Shown piece by piece: positions 27,665-36,242 of a stretch of DNA of 64,000 nt; positions within the stretch are counted from its first letter, which is position 1, and the number at the start of each line of letters is the position of its first letter. The position numbers and the translations under genes were made by a program. The stretch comes from Verrucomicrobiaceae bacterium (GTDB taxonomy: Bacteria; Verrucomicrobiota; Verrucomicrobiia; Verrucomicrobiales; Verrucomicrobiaceae): assembly GCA_016795485.1 (NCBI GenBank), contig JAEUHM010000011.1:1-64000 (forward strand). The letters run 5' to 3'. Under the pieces are notes generated by a model. The model made no database searches and was not told the origin of the DNA. It saw only the letters and a program-made list of their open reading frames with translations.

Positions 27665-29980
27665 ATGACGCAACGGCTCACAACGCTCTTGGTCACTGCA
27701 ACCATCTCTCAGTTGGTTGCAGATGAGGCATTTTTTAACAGTAAAGTGTTGCCCATCCTGCGAAAGCATTGCTACGAATGCCACTCGCACGAGTCGAAGA
27801 TCAAAGGCGGCCTCGCGCTCGATTCGAAATCCGGCTGGCAGAGCGGTGGTGACAACGGTCCGGCCATCATTCCCGGCGATCTGGCGAAAAGTCATCTCAT
27901 CCAGGCCGTGCGATATGCCGATCCCGAAACAGAGATGCCGCCAAAGGGCAAACTCGCCACCAGCGAGATCGAAGTGCTCGAAAAGTGGGTCGCGATGGGG
28001 GCGCCGGACCCACGTTCCGGTGCGGTCACCAAAGCGAGCGGCATCGACATCGAAGCCGGAAAGCAGTTTTGGGCCTTTCGGCCCGTGCGTGACTTCAAGC
28101 CACCTGCCGTGAAAAACACGAGTTGGCCTCTCCAGGACATCGACCGCTTCGTTTTGGCCAAACAAGAGTCCGCAGGCCTCACACCCGCGCCCGATGCCGA
28201 TCCACACACCTGGCTTCGCCGCGTGCATCTCGACCTCACGGGACTGCCGCCGACTCCAGACGACATCACCGCATTCACGTCCGACTCGTCCGATAAACAT
28301 GCACGTGTCGTGGACCGCCTTCTCAACACGCCAGCCTTCGGTGAACGCTGGGCCCGCCACTGGCTCGATCTTACCGGCTACGCGGACCAGATCGGCACCT
28401 CGAACAATGTCTTCGCCGAACATGCGTGGCGTTATCGCGATTACGTCATCCGTGCCTTCAACAGCGACAAAGCCTTCGATCAGTTCATTCGTGAACAAGT
28501 CGCCGGGGATCTCATCGCACCCACGGCGGACAGCATCACCGCGACGGGCTTTCTCGTGCTCGGAGACGTGGAGATCGTCGCTGTGGACAAATTGAAGATG
28601 GAACATGACCTCGTGGACCAGCAGGTCAGCAAGATCGGCACCGCCTTCCTCGGCATGACGCTCGGTTGCGTGCGCTGCCACGATCACAAGTTCGATCCCA
28701 TCGCGCAGACGGACTACTACGCGCTCGCGGGCATGTTCCGCAGCACCAGCAGCACCTACAAAACCGACAACGGGGTCTGGAGCAGCGTCAACAAAGCCGA
28801 TCTGCCCGAAACACCCGCGCAACGAGCCGCTCGCGAAAAACAGCTCACGCATCACGAAGCACGCATCAAAGCCCTCGAAGCCGAATTAAAGGCCAAAACA
28901 GCCGAAAAAGCCGATACAAAGGCTCTGAAGGCCCAAATCGAGCACGCGAAGTTTTTCGCGCCCAACACTCCGAAAGCCTTCGCCGTGCACGATGTCGAAA
29001 AACCAGCCGACATGCGCATCACCATCCGCGGCAATCCGTATGCGCCGGGCGAACTCGTGAAGCGCGGCACGCTTCGCGTCGCAAGCTGGGCCGAGTTTCC
29101 GCCGATCCCGCCGAATCAAAGCGGACGCGCCCAACTCGCCGATTGGCTCGCCGATCCGCGCAATCCGCTCACCGCCCGCGTCACCGTGAACCGCATCTGG
29201 CAAAAACTCTTCGGCGAGGGCCTCGTGCGCACCGTGGACTACTTCGGCACCCGCGGCGAAAAGCCCACGCATCCCGAGTTGCTCGATTTTCTCGCCACGC
29301 AGTTCATGCGGCACGGTTGGTCCCAAAAACGCCTCATTCGTGAGCTCGTGCTCTCGCGCACGTATCGCCAAACCTCCGACCGCTCAGAATCTTCGCCCTA
29401 CGCTCTACGCCCTCAGCCTTTCCGTCTCGACGCCGAGGCTATCCGAGATGCCATGCTGGCCATCAGCGGCCGTTTGATGCCCTCCAGCGGCGGCACCGCC
29501 CTGCCACTCGAGTTCCCGGAGAACGTGCAGAGCCTCAATCCCGGCGCCGTGAATCCTCCCGCGTTCAGTTTCAAAAAGACGCGCCCCATCCAAGAGTTCG
29601 AGCGCACGATTTATCAGCCCGTCATCCGCACCGCCGCACAACCCGGCTCCGCACGCCTGCGCGATGTCTTCGACTTCACTCAACCTGCTCAAATCGCCGG
29701 AAAACGCGCCGAGACCGCCGTGCCCACGCAGGCGCTCTTTCTCATCAACAGTGACCTCGTCCGCGCTCGCGCCACCGACATCGCGAAACTCATCACGCAG
29801 GCCGAACCAAACCCCGGCGCACGCTTGGAGGCCCTCTGGCTCCGCGTCCTCAGCCGCCCCATCACCAGCACCGAGCGCGATGAAGCGAATACTTTCATCG
29901 AATCGCTCGCTGCTGACAAAGCCTGGATCGAACTCACCCACGCCCTGCTCGCCTCGAACGAGTTTCTTCTCCGTTTATGA
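27665..29980 (+). CDS. DUF1549/DUF1553 (PSCyt1-PSCyt2-PSD1) secreted cytochrome-type protein
   Basis: 771 aa with a weak signal peptide. An N-terminal PSCyt1 heme-binding region contains 'HCYECHSHE'. PSCyt2/DUF1549 follows (about 135-330, 'DIDRFVLAKQ', 'RVHLDLTGLPPTPDDI', 'ARHWLDLTGYAD'), with a second heme-type motif 'CVRCHDHKFDPIAQTDYYAL'. A charged Ala/Lys/Glu helical linker (about 380-430) leads to DUF1553/PSD1 (about 475-771, 'NPLTARVTVNRIWQKLFGEG', 'HPELLDFLATQFMRHGWSQK'). The protein is shorter than many relatives (often near 1000 aa). It is always paired with DUF1501 proteins in Planctomycetes and Verrucomicrobia; the role is unproven but linked to polysaccharide use. The coding ends overlap (ATGA) with the next gene. 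Confidence 0.92.
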   Translation: MTQRLTTLLVTATISQLVADEAFFNSKVLPILRKHCYECHSHESKIKGGLALDSKSGWQSGGDNGPAIIPGDLAKSHLIQAVRYADPETEMPPKGKLATSEIEVLEKWVAMGAPDPRSGAVTKASGIDIEAGKQFWAFRPVRDFKPPAVKNTSWPLQDIDRFVLAKQESAGLTPAPDADPHTWLRRVHLDLTGLPPTPDDITAFTSDSSDKHARVVDRLLNTPAFGERWARHWLDLTGYADQIGTSNNVFAEHAWRYRDYVIRAFNSDKAFDQFIREQVAGDLIAPTADSITATGFLVLGDVEIVAVDKLKMEHDLVDQQVSKIGTAFLGMTLGCVRCHDHKFDPIAQTDYYALAGMFRSTSSTYKTDNGVWSSVNKADLPETPAQRAAREKQLTHHEARIKALEAELKAKTAEKADTKALKAQIEHAKFFAPNTPKAFAVHDVEKPADMRITIRGNPYAPGELVKRGTLRVASWAEFPPIPPNQSGRAQLADWLADPRNPLTARVTVNRIWQKLFGEGLVRTVDYFGTRGEKPTHPELLDFLATQFMRHGWSQKRLIRELVLSRTYRQTSDRSESSPYALRPQPFRLDAEAIRDAMLAISGRLMPSSGGTALPLEFPENVQSLNPGAVNPPAFSFKKTRPIQEFERTIYQPVIRTAAQPGSARLRDVFDFTQPAQIAGKRAETAVPTQALFLINSDLVRARATDIAKLITQAEPNPGARLEALWLRVLSRPITSTERDEANTFIESLAADKAWIELTHALLASNEFLLRL

Positions 29981-31377
29981 ACTCCCAAGCCCATTCACGC
30001 CGCGCCTGGCTTCAACACACCGCTTGTGGTTTCGGTGCGCTTGCGCTGCATGACCTCGTGCAGGCTGCATCGAGTCCGCTGGCGCTGCGTTCGCCACAGC
30101 TTCCGGCGAAGGCGAAGCGCGTGATCTTCCTCTTCATGTCCGGCGGACCATCGCAGCCGGACCTGTTTGATCCGAAGAGCTACATCAAGCGCATGCACGG
30201 GCAGACGATCTCCGCGCCGATCAACACGAACGAGCTTCGCGTCGGCACGGACAAGTTCCTCGCGTTGGCCACGCATGGCGAAGTTAAGCCGCGCGGGCAG
30301 AGCGGCATGATGATTTCTGATTTGCTGCCGCACACCGCGAGCATCGCCGACGAGATCTGCCTGCTGCGAGCGATGCATTCGGACAACAACCAGCACCAGC
30401 CCGCCGCGCTGCAATTTCACACCGGCATCACCGCGGACGTGCGTCCGTCGCTCGGCTCCTGGGTCAGCTACGGCCTCGGCACGGAGAATCAGAGCCTGCC
30501 GAGCTTCATCACCATCCATCCGGACAGCGACACGCGACTCTACGGCTCCGGCTTTCTCCCCGCCGCGCATCAAGGAACCAAAGTGACCGTGCCGCAGGAC
30601 GCGAAGCAGTCGCCCATCGACTACCTCGCCGACATTTCCGGTGATGCGAAGTCGCAGCGTGCTCGCATCGACTTCACGCAGCGAATGAATCGTCGCTTGC
30701 TCGATCAAGCGCCCGGCGATGCACGCATGGAAGGCATGATCGAGAGCATGGAGATCGCCTTCCGCATGCAAACGGCCACGCCGGAGCTGATGGACATCTC
30801 CAACGAGTCCGAGGCCACGAAGAAGCTGTATGGCGTCGGCAGCAAGGAGTGCGACAAGAACGCCCGCGCCTGTCTGCTCGCGCGGCGATTGAGCGAGGCC
30901 GGTGTGCGCTTTGTGCAGGTCACCATGGGCGGCTGGGATCATCACGGCGACATCCGCAATGCGTTGCCGAAAAGCTGCGCAGGCACCGACCAGCCCTGCG
31001 CTGCGCTCATCAAAGATCTGAAGTCACGCGGCCTTCTTGAAGACACGCTTGTCATCTGGAGCGGTGAGTTTGGCCGCACGCCGTGGAGCCAGGACCTCAG
31101 CGGCACCTCGCCCATCGAGAAACACGGCCGCGAGCATCAACCCGAGAGTTTTTGCACGTGGATGGCCGGTGGCGGCATCAAGGCCGGCCTCACGCACGGC
31201 GAAACGGACGACTTCGGCTTCCGCCCCATCTCCGGCAAGGTCCACCTCCATGACCTGCACGCCACCGTCCTCCATCAACTCGGCCTCGATCACGAAAAAC
31301 TCACCTGGCGACACCTCGGCCGCGATTACCGGCTCACCGATGTGCACGGAAACATCGTGAAGGAGATTTTGGCATGA
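29977..31377 (+). CDS. DUF1501 exported protein (sulfatase/phosphatase-fold)
   Basis: 466 aa with a twin-arginine-like N-terminus ('SRRAWLQHTACGFGALAL'). DUF1501 signatures are 'AKRVIFLFMSGGPSQPDLFDPK', 'LLRAMHSDNNQHQPAALQFHTG', 'GGWDHHGDI' and 'WSGEFGRTPWSQ'. The fold is related to alkaline phosphatase/sulfatase enzymes, with metal-binding His/Asp candidates in the last two motifs. The gene is translationally coupled to the DUF1549 gene by a 4-bp overlap, and the two products are presumed partners. Confidence 0.92.
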   Translation: MNSQAHSRRAWLQHTACGFGALALHDLVQAASSPLALRSPQLPAKAKRVIFLFMSGGPSQPDLFDPKSYIKRMHGQTISAPINTNELRVGTDKFLALATHGEVKPRGQSGMMISDLLPHTASIADEICLLRAMHSDNNQHQPAALQFHTGITADVRPSLGSWVSYGLGTENQSLPSFITIHPDSDTRLYGSGFLPAAHQGTKVTVPQDAKQSPIDYLADISGDAKSQRARIDFTQRMNRRLLDQAPGDARMEGMIESMEIAFRMQTATPELMDISNESEATKKLYGVGSKECDKNARACLLARRLSEAGVRFVQVTMGGWDHHGDIRNALPKSCAGTDQPCAALIKDLKSRGLLEDTLVIWSGEFGRTPWSQDLSGTSPIEKHGREHQPESFCTWMAGGGIKAGLTHGETDDFGFRPISGKVHLHDLHATVLHQLGLDHEKLTWRHLGRDYRLTDVHGNIVKEILA

Positions 31378-31399
31378 ACCATCGTTCGGGTTTTTCGCC

Positions 31400-32047
31400 T
31401 CACACCAGCCCTTCCTTCAGAGCCTTCGCCACGACGCCGCTTCGGGTGTTGACTTGGAGCTTCTCGTAGATGCCGCGGATATAGCCGTCGGCGGTGTGGT
31501 AGCTGATTTGGAGCTGGGCGGCGGCTTCTTTGGTGCTGTGGCCTTGGACGAGGAGTTGCAGGATGTCTTTCTCGCGGGCGGTGAGGCCGTAGTCTTTTTG
31601 GCTTGGGGCGGCGCCGGCTTTGGAAAACATGTCGAGCACGCGGCGGGCGATGGTGGGATTGATGGGCGAGCCTCCGGCCGCGGCGCTGCGGATGGCGGCG
31701 GCGATGTCAGCGGTGTCGGCGGTCTTTAAAAGATAGCCGCTGGCTCCGGCGCAGATGGCGCGGAAGATCTTGTCGTCCTCTTCAAAGACGGTGAGGATGA
31801 CGATGGAGGTGCTCGGAGCGAGCTCGCGCAAACGAGCAAGACCATCGAGGCCGCTGATGCCGGGCAGGCCGACATCGAGCAAAAGCACCTGCGGCGGCGT
31901 TTCGGAGGTGAGCGCGGCGAAGGCGTCCTCGCAGGCGGTGAAGTGTCGCGGACAAGCGATGCCTTCGAGTCGGTTCAGGGCCTTCGCGAGGCGCTGGCCG
32001 TAGGTTTGGTGGTCTTCGATGAGCCAGACGTGGATGGGTTCAGGCAT
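31400..32047 (-). CDS. NarL/FixJ-type response regulator (REC + LuxR HTH)
   Basis: 215 aa. The receiver domain has the acidic pair in 'LIEDH', phosphoacceptor D58 in 'LLLDVGLPG', switch T86 and K108 in 'GYLLK'. The LuxR-type helix-turn-helix covers about 148-210 ('LTAREKDILQLLVQGHSTKEAAAQL'). It overlaps the 3' end of the histidine kinase gene by 8 bp, so the pair is co-transcribed. It converges on the DUF1501 gene, which may be a target; that is inferred from position only. Confidence 0.95.
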   Translation of the reverse strand: MPEPIHVWLIEDHQTYGQRLAKALNRLEGIACPRHFTACEDAFAALTSETPPQVLLLDVGLPGISGLDGLARLRELAPSTSIVILTVFEEDDKIFRAICAGASGYLLKTADTADIAAAIRSAAAGGSPINPTIARRVLDMFSKAGAAPSQKDYGLTAREKDILQLLVQGHSTKEAAAQLQISYHTADGYIRGIYEKLQVNTRSGVVAKALKEGLV

Positions 32048-34019
32048 GCAGCGGGAGGTTGAGGGTCAAAATGGTGCCTTGCGGCGAGGAGCGGATGTCC
32101 ACGCGGCCTTGGTGCTTTTCCGCACGGCGGCGGAGATTGGTGAGGCCCATGCCGCTGACGGGCGCGGCGGGATCAAAGCCCTGGCCGTTGTCCTCGACGG
32201 TCAAAACAAGGGCGTCGTGGCGGCGCCGAAGCCGCACCGTGGCCTCGGTGGCGCGGGCGTGGCGGGTGATGTTGTGCAGCGCTTCTTTGAGGATGAGCAT
32301 GAGATCACGCTGACGATCGACGCTGAGATGACGCGTGGTGATCTCCTCATCGATGTCGATGCGATGCGTGAGGCCGCGCAGCATGCGCTCGGAGGTGTCG
32401 CGCAGGAGTTGCGGCAGATCATCGCTGCCGTAGCGGTCGCTTTGCACGAGGCGGGTGATGTCGCGCATGGCCGCGACGGATTCATTCGCGATGGATTTGA
32501 TCTCGGCGAGGTCATCGAGGGCCTGCGGGTCGTCCATGCGGATGTCTTGAGCGATGAGCGCGATGCTGCCGAGGCTGCTGCCGACGTCGTCATGCAAATC
32601 CTGCGCGATGCGTTGCCGCAAGCGCTCCAGCTCCGCACGACGAGCCTTTCGCTGACGATGCAGCCAGAGCCCGATGCCAGCAGCAATGATCAAAAGCACC
32701 AGCAAGCCCGCCGCGAGGCCGCGCTGCTGCCAGCTTCGCACGATGGCGGCGCGTTCGATGTCAAGCGAGGCGAGTTGATGCTCGAGTTCGCGTCGCTTTG
32801 ACAATCCTGCGAGCCATTCGGGCCAGTGGAGGATGTTGGCGATGCTGGTGAAGCCATCGACGAGGGCGGCGGATGACCATTGATCAGCTTCTTTTGAGCC
32901 GGAAGACACCACGTGAGCCCCGGCGGCGATGTTTTGACCTCCGGACCACACCTGCATCTCGGCGAGCGCGAGGATGGCACCGCCATTGCTGACATGCGGA
33001 TCGAGGGCCTTCAGGCGCACCTGGCGGGCATAATGACCACCGGGTATGGCGACGACGTTGTCGCCCGGCAAGGCGCTGTAACTGCCGGATTGCGGCGCGG
33101 GCAGCACGGCGGGCGGCCCCATGTCGTCTTCGCGCAGTTCGATCTCGTAGCGCACGGGAAAGCCGTAGCCCTGCGAGTGTGCGAAGTCCGGCGGATGCGC
33201 GGGAAAGAGCCTCACCTCATCGACGAGCGCGACGTGACCGAGATCGATCTCCACCCACGGCGGATCGGTGAGATGCGATTCGCTGATGCGGCCGCTATGA
33301 AAGCCGAGGCTCGGGCTGCGTTGATTCCCGAGCGGCGGCCCGAGCGCCTGATGACCATCGACGAGATTGATGCGGCCCCAGTCGGGTCGCGTGCCCTGGC
33401 TGCTGCTGGCTAGCACGGCTTCCGGCCCGATCTGCTCAATGCGAGCGCCGAGATTTTCGCGACCGCGCAGCAGCATGACCTCGCCCAGCGCGAAGAAGTA
33501 GCGCTGCCCCTCGCCAAACAATCGCGTGGCCGTGATGCGCACTTTTTTCGCCAAGCGTCCGCCTGCGGGCAACACCACGGGCAGCGTGCCGGGATTCGGA
33601 AAATCCGCGTTCGCATGCTCGGCCAGCATCGTGCGGCCGGTTTCCTCGCCCTCGCCGATCAGCTCGACATGAAAACGACGCGGAAACCCATAGCCCGCAC
33701 TCACCGTGCCTCCATTCGGCGGCGGCGCGATGAGCACCACCGCATCGAGCACCTGCGCCTCGCCGAGATTGAGCTCGATCCACTCGATCTGCGTGTCCGA
33801 AGTGGTGTATTCGCTGTGCCAGCCAAGGCGTGCGGTGGCCTGTGGCAACGGCGCTGGCGGCAGCGTGTGGAGTTCTTTTTCCAAATCAATCCGCGCCGCC
33901 TCGATGCGCCGCAGTTCCGGACTCAGCAAACGTGCCCAATCTTCACCCGTCTCCGCTGCCGCACACGGACGCGACAGCGCCGCTCCCATCGCGAGGGCGA
34001 TGAAGCAGCGGCGAGGCAT
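32040..34019 (-). CDS. Membrane histidine kinase (HisKA_3 type) with two discoidin-like sensor domains
   Basis: About 659 aa from the Met at 34019, preferred because it gives a clean signal peptide ('MPRRCFIALAMGAALS', then AAA). Starts at 34076 or 34139 are possible. The periplasmic part holds two similar beta-sandwich modules of about 170 residues ('IEWIELNLGEAQVLDAVVLIAPP' and 'WVEIDLGHVALVDEVRLFPAHPP', each followed by 'GYGFPxRxxxEL'), a pattern of F5/8 type C carbohydrate-binding domains. One membrane helix follows ('LLVLLIIAAGIGLWL'), then a HisKA_3 helix with His in 'IAQDLHDDVGSSLG', and an ATPase domain ('LKEALHNITRHARA', 'VEDNGQGF', 'GMGLTNLRRRA'). It probably senses an extracellular glycan and phosphorylates the adjacent regulator. 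Confidence 0.9.
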   Translation of the reverse strand: MPRRCFIALAMGAALSRPCAAAETGEDWARLLSPELRRIEAARIDLEKELHTLPPAPLPQATARLGWHSEYTTSDTQIEWIELNLGEAQVLDAVVLIAPPPNGGTVSAGYGFPRRFHVELIGEGEETGRTMLAEHANADFPNPGTLPVVLPAGGRLAKKVRITATRLFGEGQRYFFALGEVMLLRGRENLGARIEQIGPEAVLASSSQGTRPDWGRINLVDGHQALGPPLGNQRSPSLGFHSGRISESHLTDPPWVEIDLGHVALVDEVRLFPAHPPDFAHSQGYGFPVRYEIELREDDMGPPAVLPAPQSGSYSALPGDNVVAIPGGHYARQVRLKALDPHVSNGGAILALAEMQVWSGGQNIAAGAHVVSSGSKEADQWSSAALVDGFTSIANILHWPEWLAGLSKRRELEHQLASLDIERAAIVRSWQQRGLAAGLLVLLIIAAGIGLWLHRQRKARRAELERLRQRIAQDLHDDVGSSLGSIALIAQDIRMDDPQALDDLAEIKSIANESVAAMRDITRLVQSDRYGSDDLPQLLRDTSERMLRGLTHRIDIDEEITTRHLSVDRQRDLMLILKEALHNITRHARATEATVRLRRRHDALVLTVEDNGQGFDPAAPVSGMGLTNLRRRAEKHQGRVDIRSSPQGTILTLNLPLHA

Positions 34020-34167
34020 CGCCAAGCTGAAAGCAGCAAAAAACGAACTCATGAAGCAAGCGGAGAACGCTCGCATACTGCCATCAACCCCGCCGCGTGG
34101 CACCCCCGAGTTTTCGGGGGGCACCGACTCCTGGCACATCGGCGAAAATGAGCCAGATCAACAGGCA

Positions 34168-34398
34168 GTAGAATGACGGCAGTAGAATTTCAGAGCCAGA
34201 AACTCAGATCAGAAAATTCTACTGCCATCCAATCCTCCGTGCCCTCAGTGCTCTCCGTGCGAAATCCTGCTGTGGTTGGCTCGCACGGAGGACTCGGAGA
34301 ACACGGAGGGAGGAATGGCAGAAGAATGAAGGCAAAAGAATAACAAACAGGCCCAATCAAAAAAACATTCTACTGCCACCATTCTACTGCCATCCAAA
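34168..34398. repeat. Intergenic palindromic repeat element, copy A
   Basis: The core (about 34233-34398) has two hairpin modules. The first is an imperfect 29-bp inverted repeat beginning CCTCCGTG and ending CACGGAGG with CTCCGTGCGA/CGCACGGAG inside. The second pairs 'GGAATGGCAGAAGAATG' with 'CATTCTACTGCCATCC'. A partial second-module copy (GGCAGTAGAATTT...) precedes it from 34168. Copies B (36020-36183) and C (36243-36408) are nearly identical. No coding potential. Confidence 0.85.
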
Positions 34399-34409
34399 CT
34401 CCCGTTCCG

Positions 34410-34664
34410 CTAGCGTCTCATCGCCAGGATCACCTCATCGAGCTTTTGCAGCACTGCCTGCATCTGATTTTGATCATAGGCAGCGTCAGCGTTCATGTTC
34501 AGGGTGGAGACTTGGTTCGTGTTGGCGCTGGTGCCCTGGATGGCGGTATTTAGCTCATCTGTCGTAGCGCGGGTCTGGATGTCGTCGTTGAGGGCATTGA
34601 GTTGGTCCCGCATCTGGGCGGCGTCTGCGGGGGTGTTTTCTTGGGGTAGGGTGGGGTCGAACAT
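34410..34664 (-). CDS. Small hypothetical protein with FDPTLP-type N-terminus
   Basis: 84 aa, acidic, without membrane segments. The N-terminus 'MFDPTLPQENTPADAAQMR' followed by a predicted helical, Asn/Gln/Thr-rich stretch recalls a family of small or tail-fibre-like proteins I associate with phage and Verrucomicrobia islands; this is recollection, not a search result. It is the last gene of a tight minus-strand operon: its ATG is 2 bp after the stop of the heptad-repeat gene. It lies next to repeat copy A. Confidence 0.6.
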   Translation of the reverse strand: MFDPTLPQENTPADAAQMRDQLNALNDDIQTRATTDELNTAIQGTSANTNQVSTLNMNADAAYDQNQMQAVLQKLDEVILAMRR

Positions 34665-34666
34665 GG

Positions 34667-34921
34667 TCAGAGGGGGGTAAAGTTTGATGTAAAAAGGGTG
34701 AAACTTGACCCAAAAGTGCTCGGCGCTGACCCCAGAGCGGTCAAACTTGACCGAAAAGTGGTCAACGTTGACCTCAAAGTGGTCAAACTTGACCCCAAAA
34801 CGCTCATGATTGACCCGAAAGTGGTCAACACTGACCCCAAAGCGGTCAACGTCGACCCCGCCGGGGTCAATGTTGACCTTTTTGGGGTCAAAATAACGGT
34901 TTTAGGGCTTTCCAGAGCCAT
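34667..34921 (-). CDS. Heptad-repeat small protein encoded by the second 21-bp array
   Basis: 84 aa starting ATG at 34921, 7 bp after the stop of the upstream gene, and ending TGA 2 bp before the next ATG. That spacing is the main argument that the array is a gene. After 'MALESPKTVILT' the protein is eleven 7-residue repeats with consensus (T/A)(L/F)GSxLT: PKRSTLT, PAGSTLT, ALGSVLT, TFGSIMS, VLGSSLT, TLRSTLT, TFRSSLT and so on. Hydrophobic residues recur at positions 2 and 6, and Ser/Thr fill the rest. The plus strand is also open through the array, so the coding strand is inferred from operon geometry. Function unknown. Confidence 0.55.
   Translation of the reverse strand: MALESPKTVILTPKRSTLTPAGSTLTALGSVLTTFGSIMSVLGSSLTTLRSTLTTFRSSLTALGSAPSTFGSSFTLFTSNFTPL
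34680..34889. repeat. 21-bp tandem array with GGTCAA(N)TTGACC-type palindromic cores
   Basis: Nine good units start every 21 bp from 34701 (34701, 34722, 34743 ... 34869). A degenerate one begins at 34680 and decayed sequence follows 34890. There are no indels. Each junction makes a palindrome such as GGTCAACGTTGACC, separated by an A/C-rich linker (CCCAAAA, CTCAAAG). The period, the absence of indels and the palindrome-plus-linker layout match the array at 9284-9598, but the sequences are unrelated. Confidence 0.93.
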
Positions 34922-34928
34922 CCTGGGC

Positions 34929-35498
34929 TTATGGAGACGGCGGGGTAGGAGGAGTGCCGCCACCGCGCTGAAAGAAGCGGCGGAGATTCTGGAAGATGGC
35001 GTCTGCACCTACCACGGAGCGTTTCACGGCCTGTTTCACACTATTATAGAAGCTCAGGTAGGCCAGATACATGTCAGAACCCACGGCTTGTTGGGTATCT
35101 TTGATGCCCTCACACAGTTCCTCCGCTTTGGCGCGGAGCTCATCAAGTTGCAAGAACAGCGCCTTGTCCATGACGAGCTCCGGCAGGTCGAGAAAGCCCG
35201 GTATGAGGTCGGGGTGCGCGTCCATTTCCATGGTGAAGGTGTCTACCATACCGCCTCGCTCCGTGCTGATGGTGGGCATACGTCGTTTCTCCTCCAGAGA
35301 GAGGTTGATGAGGAAGGGCATCTTGGCCTTGACGGTGGCAAAGGCTGCCAGGATGTCTGTCATGTCCTGTGCCGAGAGGGTGGCACTGATTTTATTGTCG
35401 TTGGTCATAGGGTGCTTGGGCTGGGCCACAAAACCATTCCACACGGCACCCGGTGCATTCCACACGAGGTTATTGGACCATGTCAACGGTTGGGGCAT
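34929..35498 (-). CDS. Hypothetical island protein with KISATL-type motif
   Basis: About 189 aa from the ATG at 35498. A later ATG at 35408 would give 159 aa starting right at 'MTNDNKISATLSAQD', and a GTG at 35528 would extend the protein by 10. The central part ('DILAAFATVKAKMPFLINLSLEEKRRMPTI') and helical C-terminal half ('LFLQLDELRAKAEELCEGI') look like a conserved soluble protein family seen repeatedly in Verrucomicrobia and Bacteroidetes islands; I base this on memory only. The N-terminal 'PLTWSNNLVWNAPGAVWNG' segment is Trp/Asn-rich. The C-terminus is 'GGGTPPTPPSP'. Function unknown. Second gene of the XRE operon. Confidence 0.7.
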   Translation of the reverse strand: MPQPLTWSNNLVWNAPGAVWNGFVAQPKHPMTNDNKISATLSAQDMTDILAAFATVKAKMPFLINLSLEEKRRMPTISTERGGMVDTFTMEMDAHPDLIPGFLDLPELVMDKALFLQLDELRAKAEELCEGIKDTQQAVGSDMYLAYLSFYNSVKQAVKRSVVGADAIFQNLRRFFQRGGGTPPTPPSP

Positions 35499-35549
35499 GG
35501 GCACAGCAAGTAATGCGGCCTTCTGCACTGTCGCGTTCGGAATATCGGA

Positions 35550-35879
35550 CTAAAGTTGGCGCTGTTTTTGCTGTGTGAACCAATAGGCGAAAGCCGACTC
35601 GATAAGCATCAAGGGCGCAAGCTGGAGAGCAGCTTCAAGACGGAGAAGAATCTCCACCGTCACGGAATGCTTCCCTTGCTCCAGCGCACAAATATACGAC
35701 TTGGAGAGCTTGGCCAACCTTCCCAACTCTGCCTGAGACAGACCGTGCGCCAGCCGAGCAGCCCTCACGATCTTGCCCAGTTCTTTGTGCAACGGATGCC
35801 GCTGCTGATCTAACCACCACACTTCACACTGACGACCCGCGCCATCACGGCGCCCCTTGCGACTGGAATCCGGTTTCAT
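35550..35879 (-). CDS. XRE-family helix-turn-helix transcriptional regulator
   Basis: 109 aa from the ATG at 35879; upstream residues lack domain features. A single HTH_3 domain occupies about residues 32-90: 'LGKIVRAARLAHGLSQAELGRLAKLSKSYICALEQGK', which is a textbook Cro/CI-type helix-turn-helix. It heads the four-gene island operon and may autoregulate it. The region upstream (35880-36010) has no obvious operator that I could pick out by eye. Confidence 0.88.
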   Translation of the reverse strand: MKPDSSRKGRRDGAGRQCEVWWLDQQRHPLHKELGKIVRAARLAHGLSQAELGRLAKLSKSYICALEQGKHSVTVEILLRLEAALQLAPLMLIESAFAYWFTQQKQRQL

Positions 35880-36019
35880 GTTAGCGAAAAAGCGAAGTAA
35901 AACTCCACCGCCGGACCAAATCGGCCAATCCACGGCAGAGACGCAGATGGTTATCTCAAATCCAGTCATGCGAGACAAGGCTTAACTCGCACGAAGGGGG
36001 CCTTTTGTTATTCCACCCA

Positions 36020-36183
36020 CTCTCCGCGGCCTCAGTGCTCTCCGTGCGAAACCCAGTTGTGCTTGGTTCGCACGGAGGACTCGGAGAACACGGAGGTAGG
36101 AATGGCAGAAGAATGAAGGCAAACGAATAACTCAGAGAGGCGGACCAAAAAATATTCTACTGCCACCATTCTGCTGCCATCCA
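36020..36183. repeat. Intergenic palindromic repeat element, copy B
   Basis: Same two-hairpin layout as copy A: CTCCGTGCGA...CGCACGGAGG module, then 'GGAATGGCAGAAGAATG' paired with 'CATTCTGCTGCCATCC' across about 60 bp. The outermost left arm is diverged (CTCCGCGG in place of CCTCCGTG). Confidence 0.85.
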
Positions 36184-36242
36184 AACGCCTCGCCACCTCG
36201 GGCCTCACACGGAGGGGGCACTCTTGGCTGTTCATTCCAAAT

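Noticed and set aside
27431..28855. 474-aa minus-strand open frame
   Set aside because: Antisense to the DUF1549/DUF1553 gene and the end of the dehydrogenase gene. It is an artefact of high GC at third positions.
34698..35513. 271-aa plus-strand open frame through the second 21-bp array
   Set aside because: It runs antisense over the KISATL-type gene, and the operon spacing on the minus strand favours minus-strand coding. The plus-strand heptads (VNVDPKV) are a by-product of the palindromic units, though I cannot exclude them fully.
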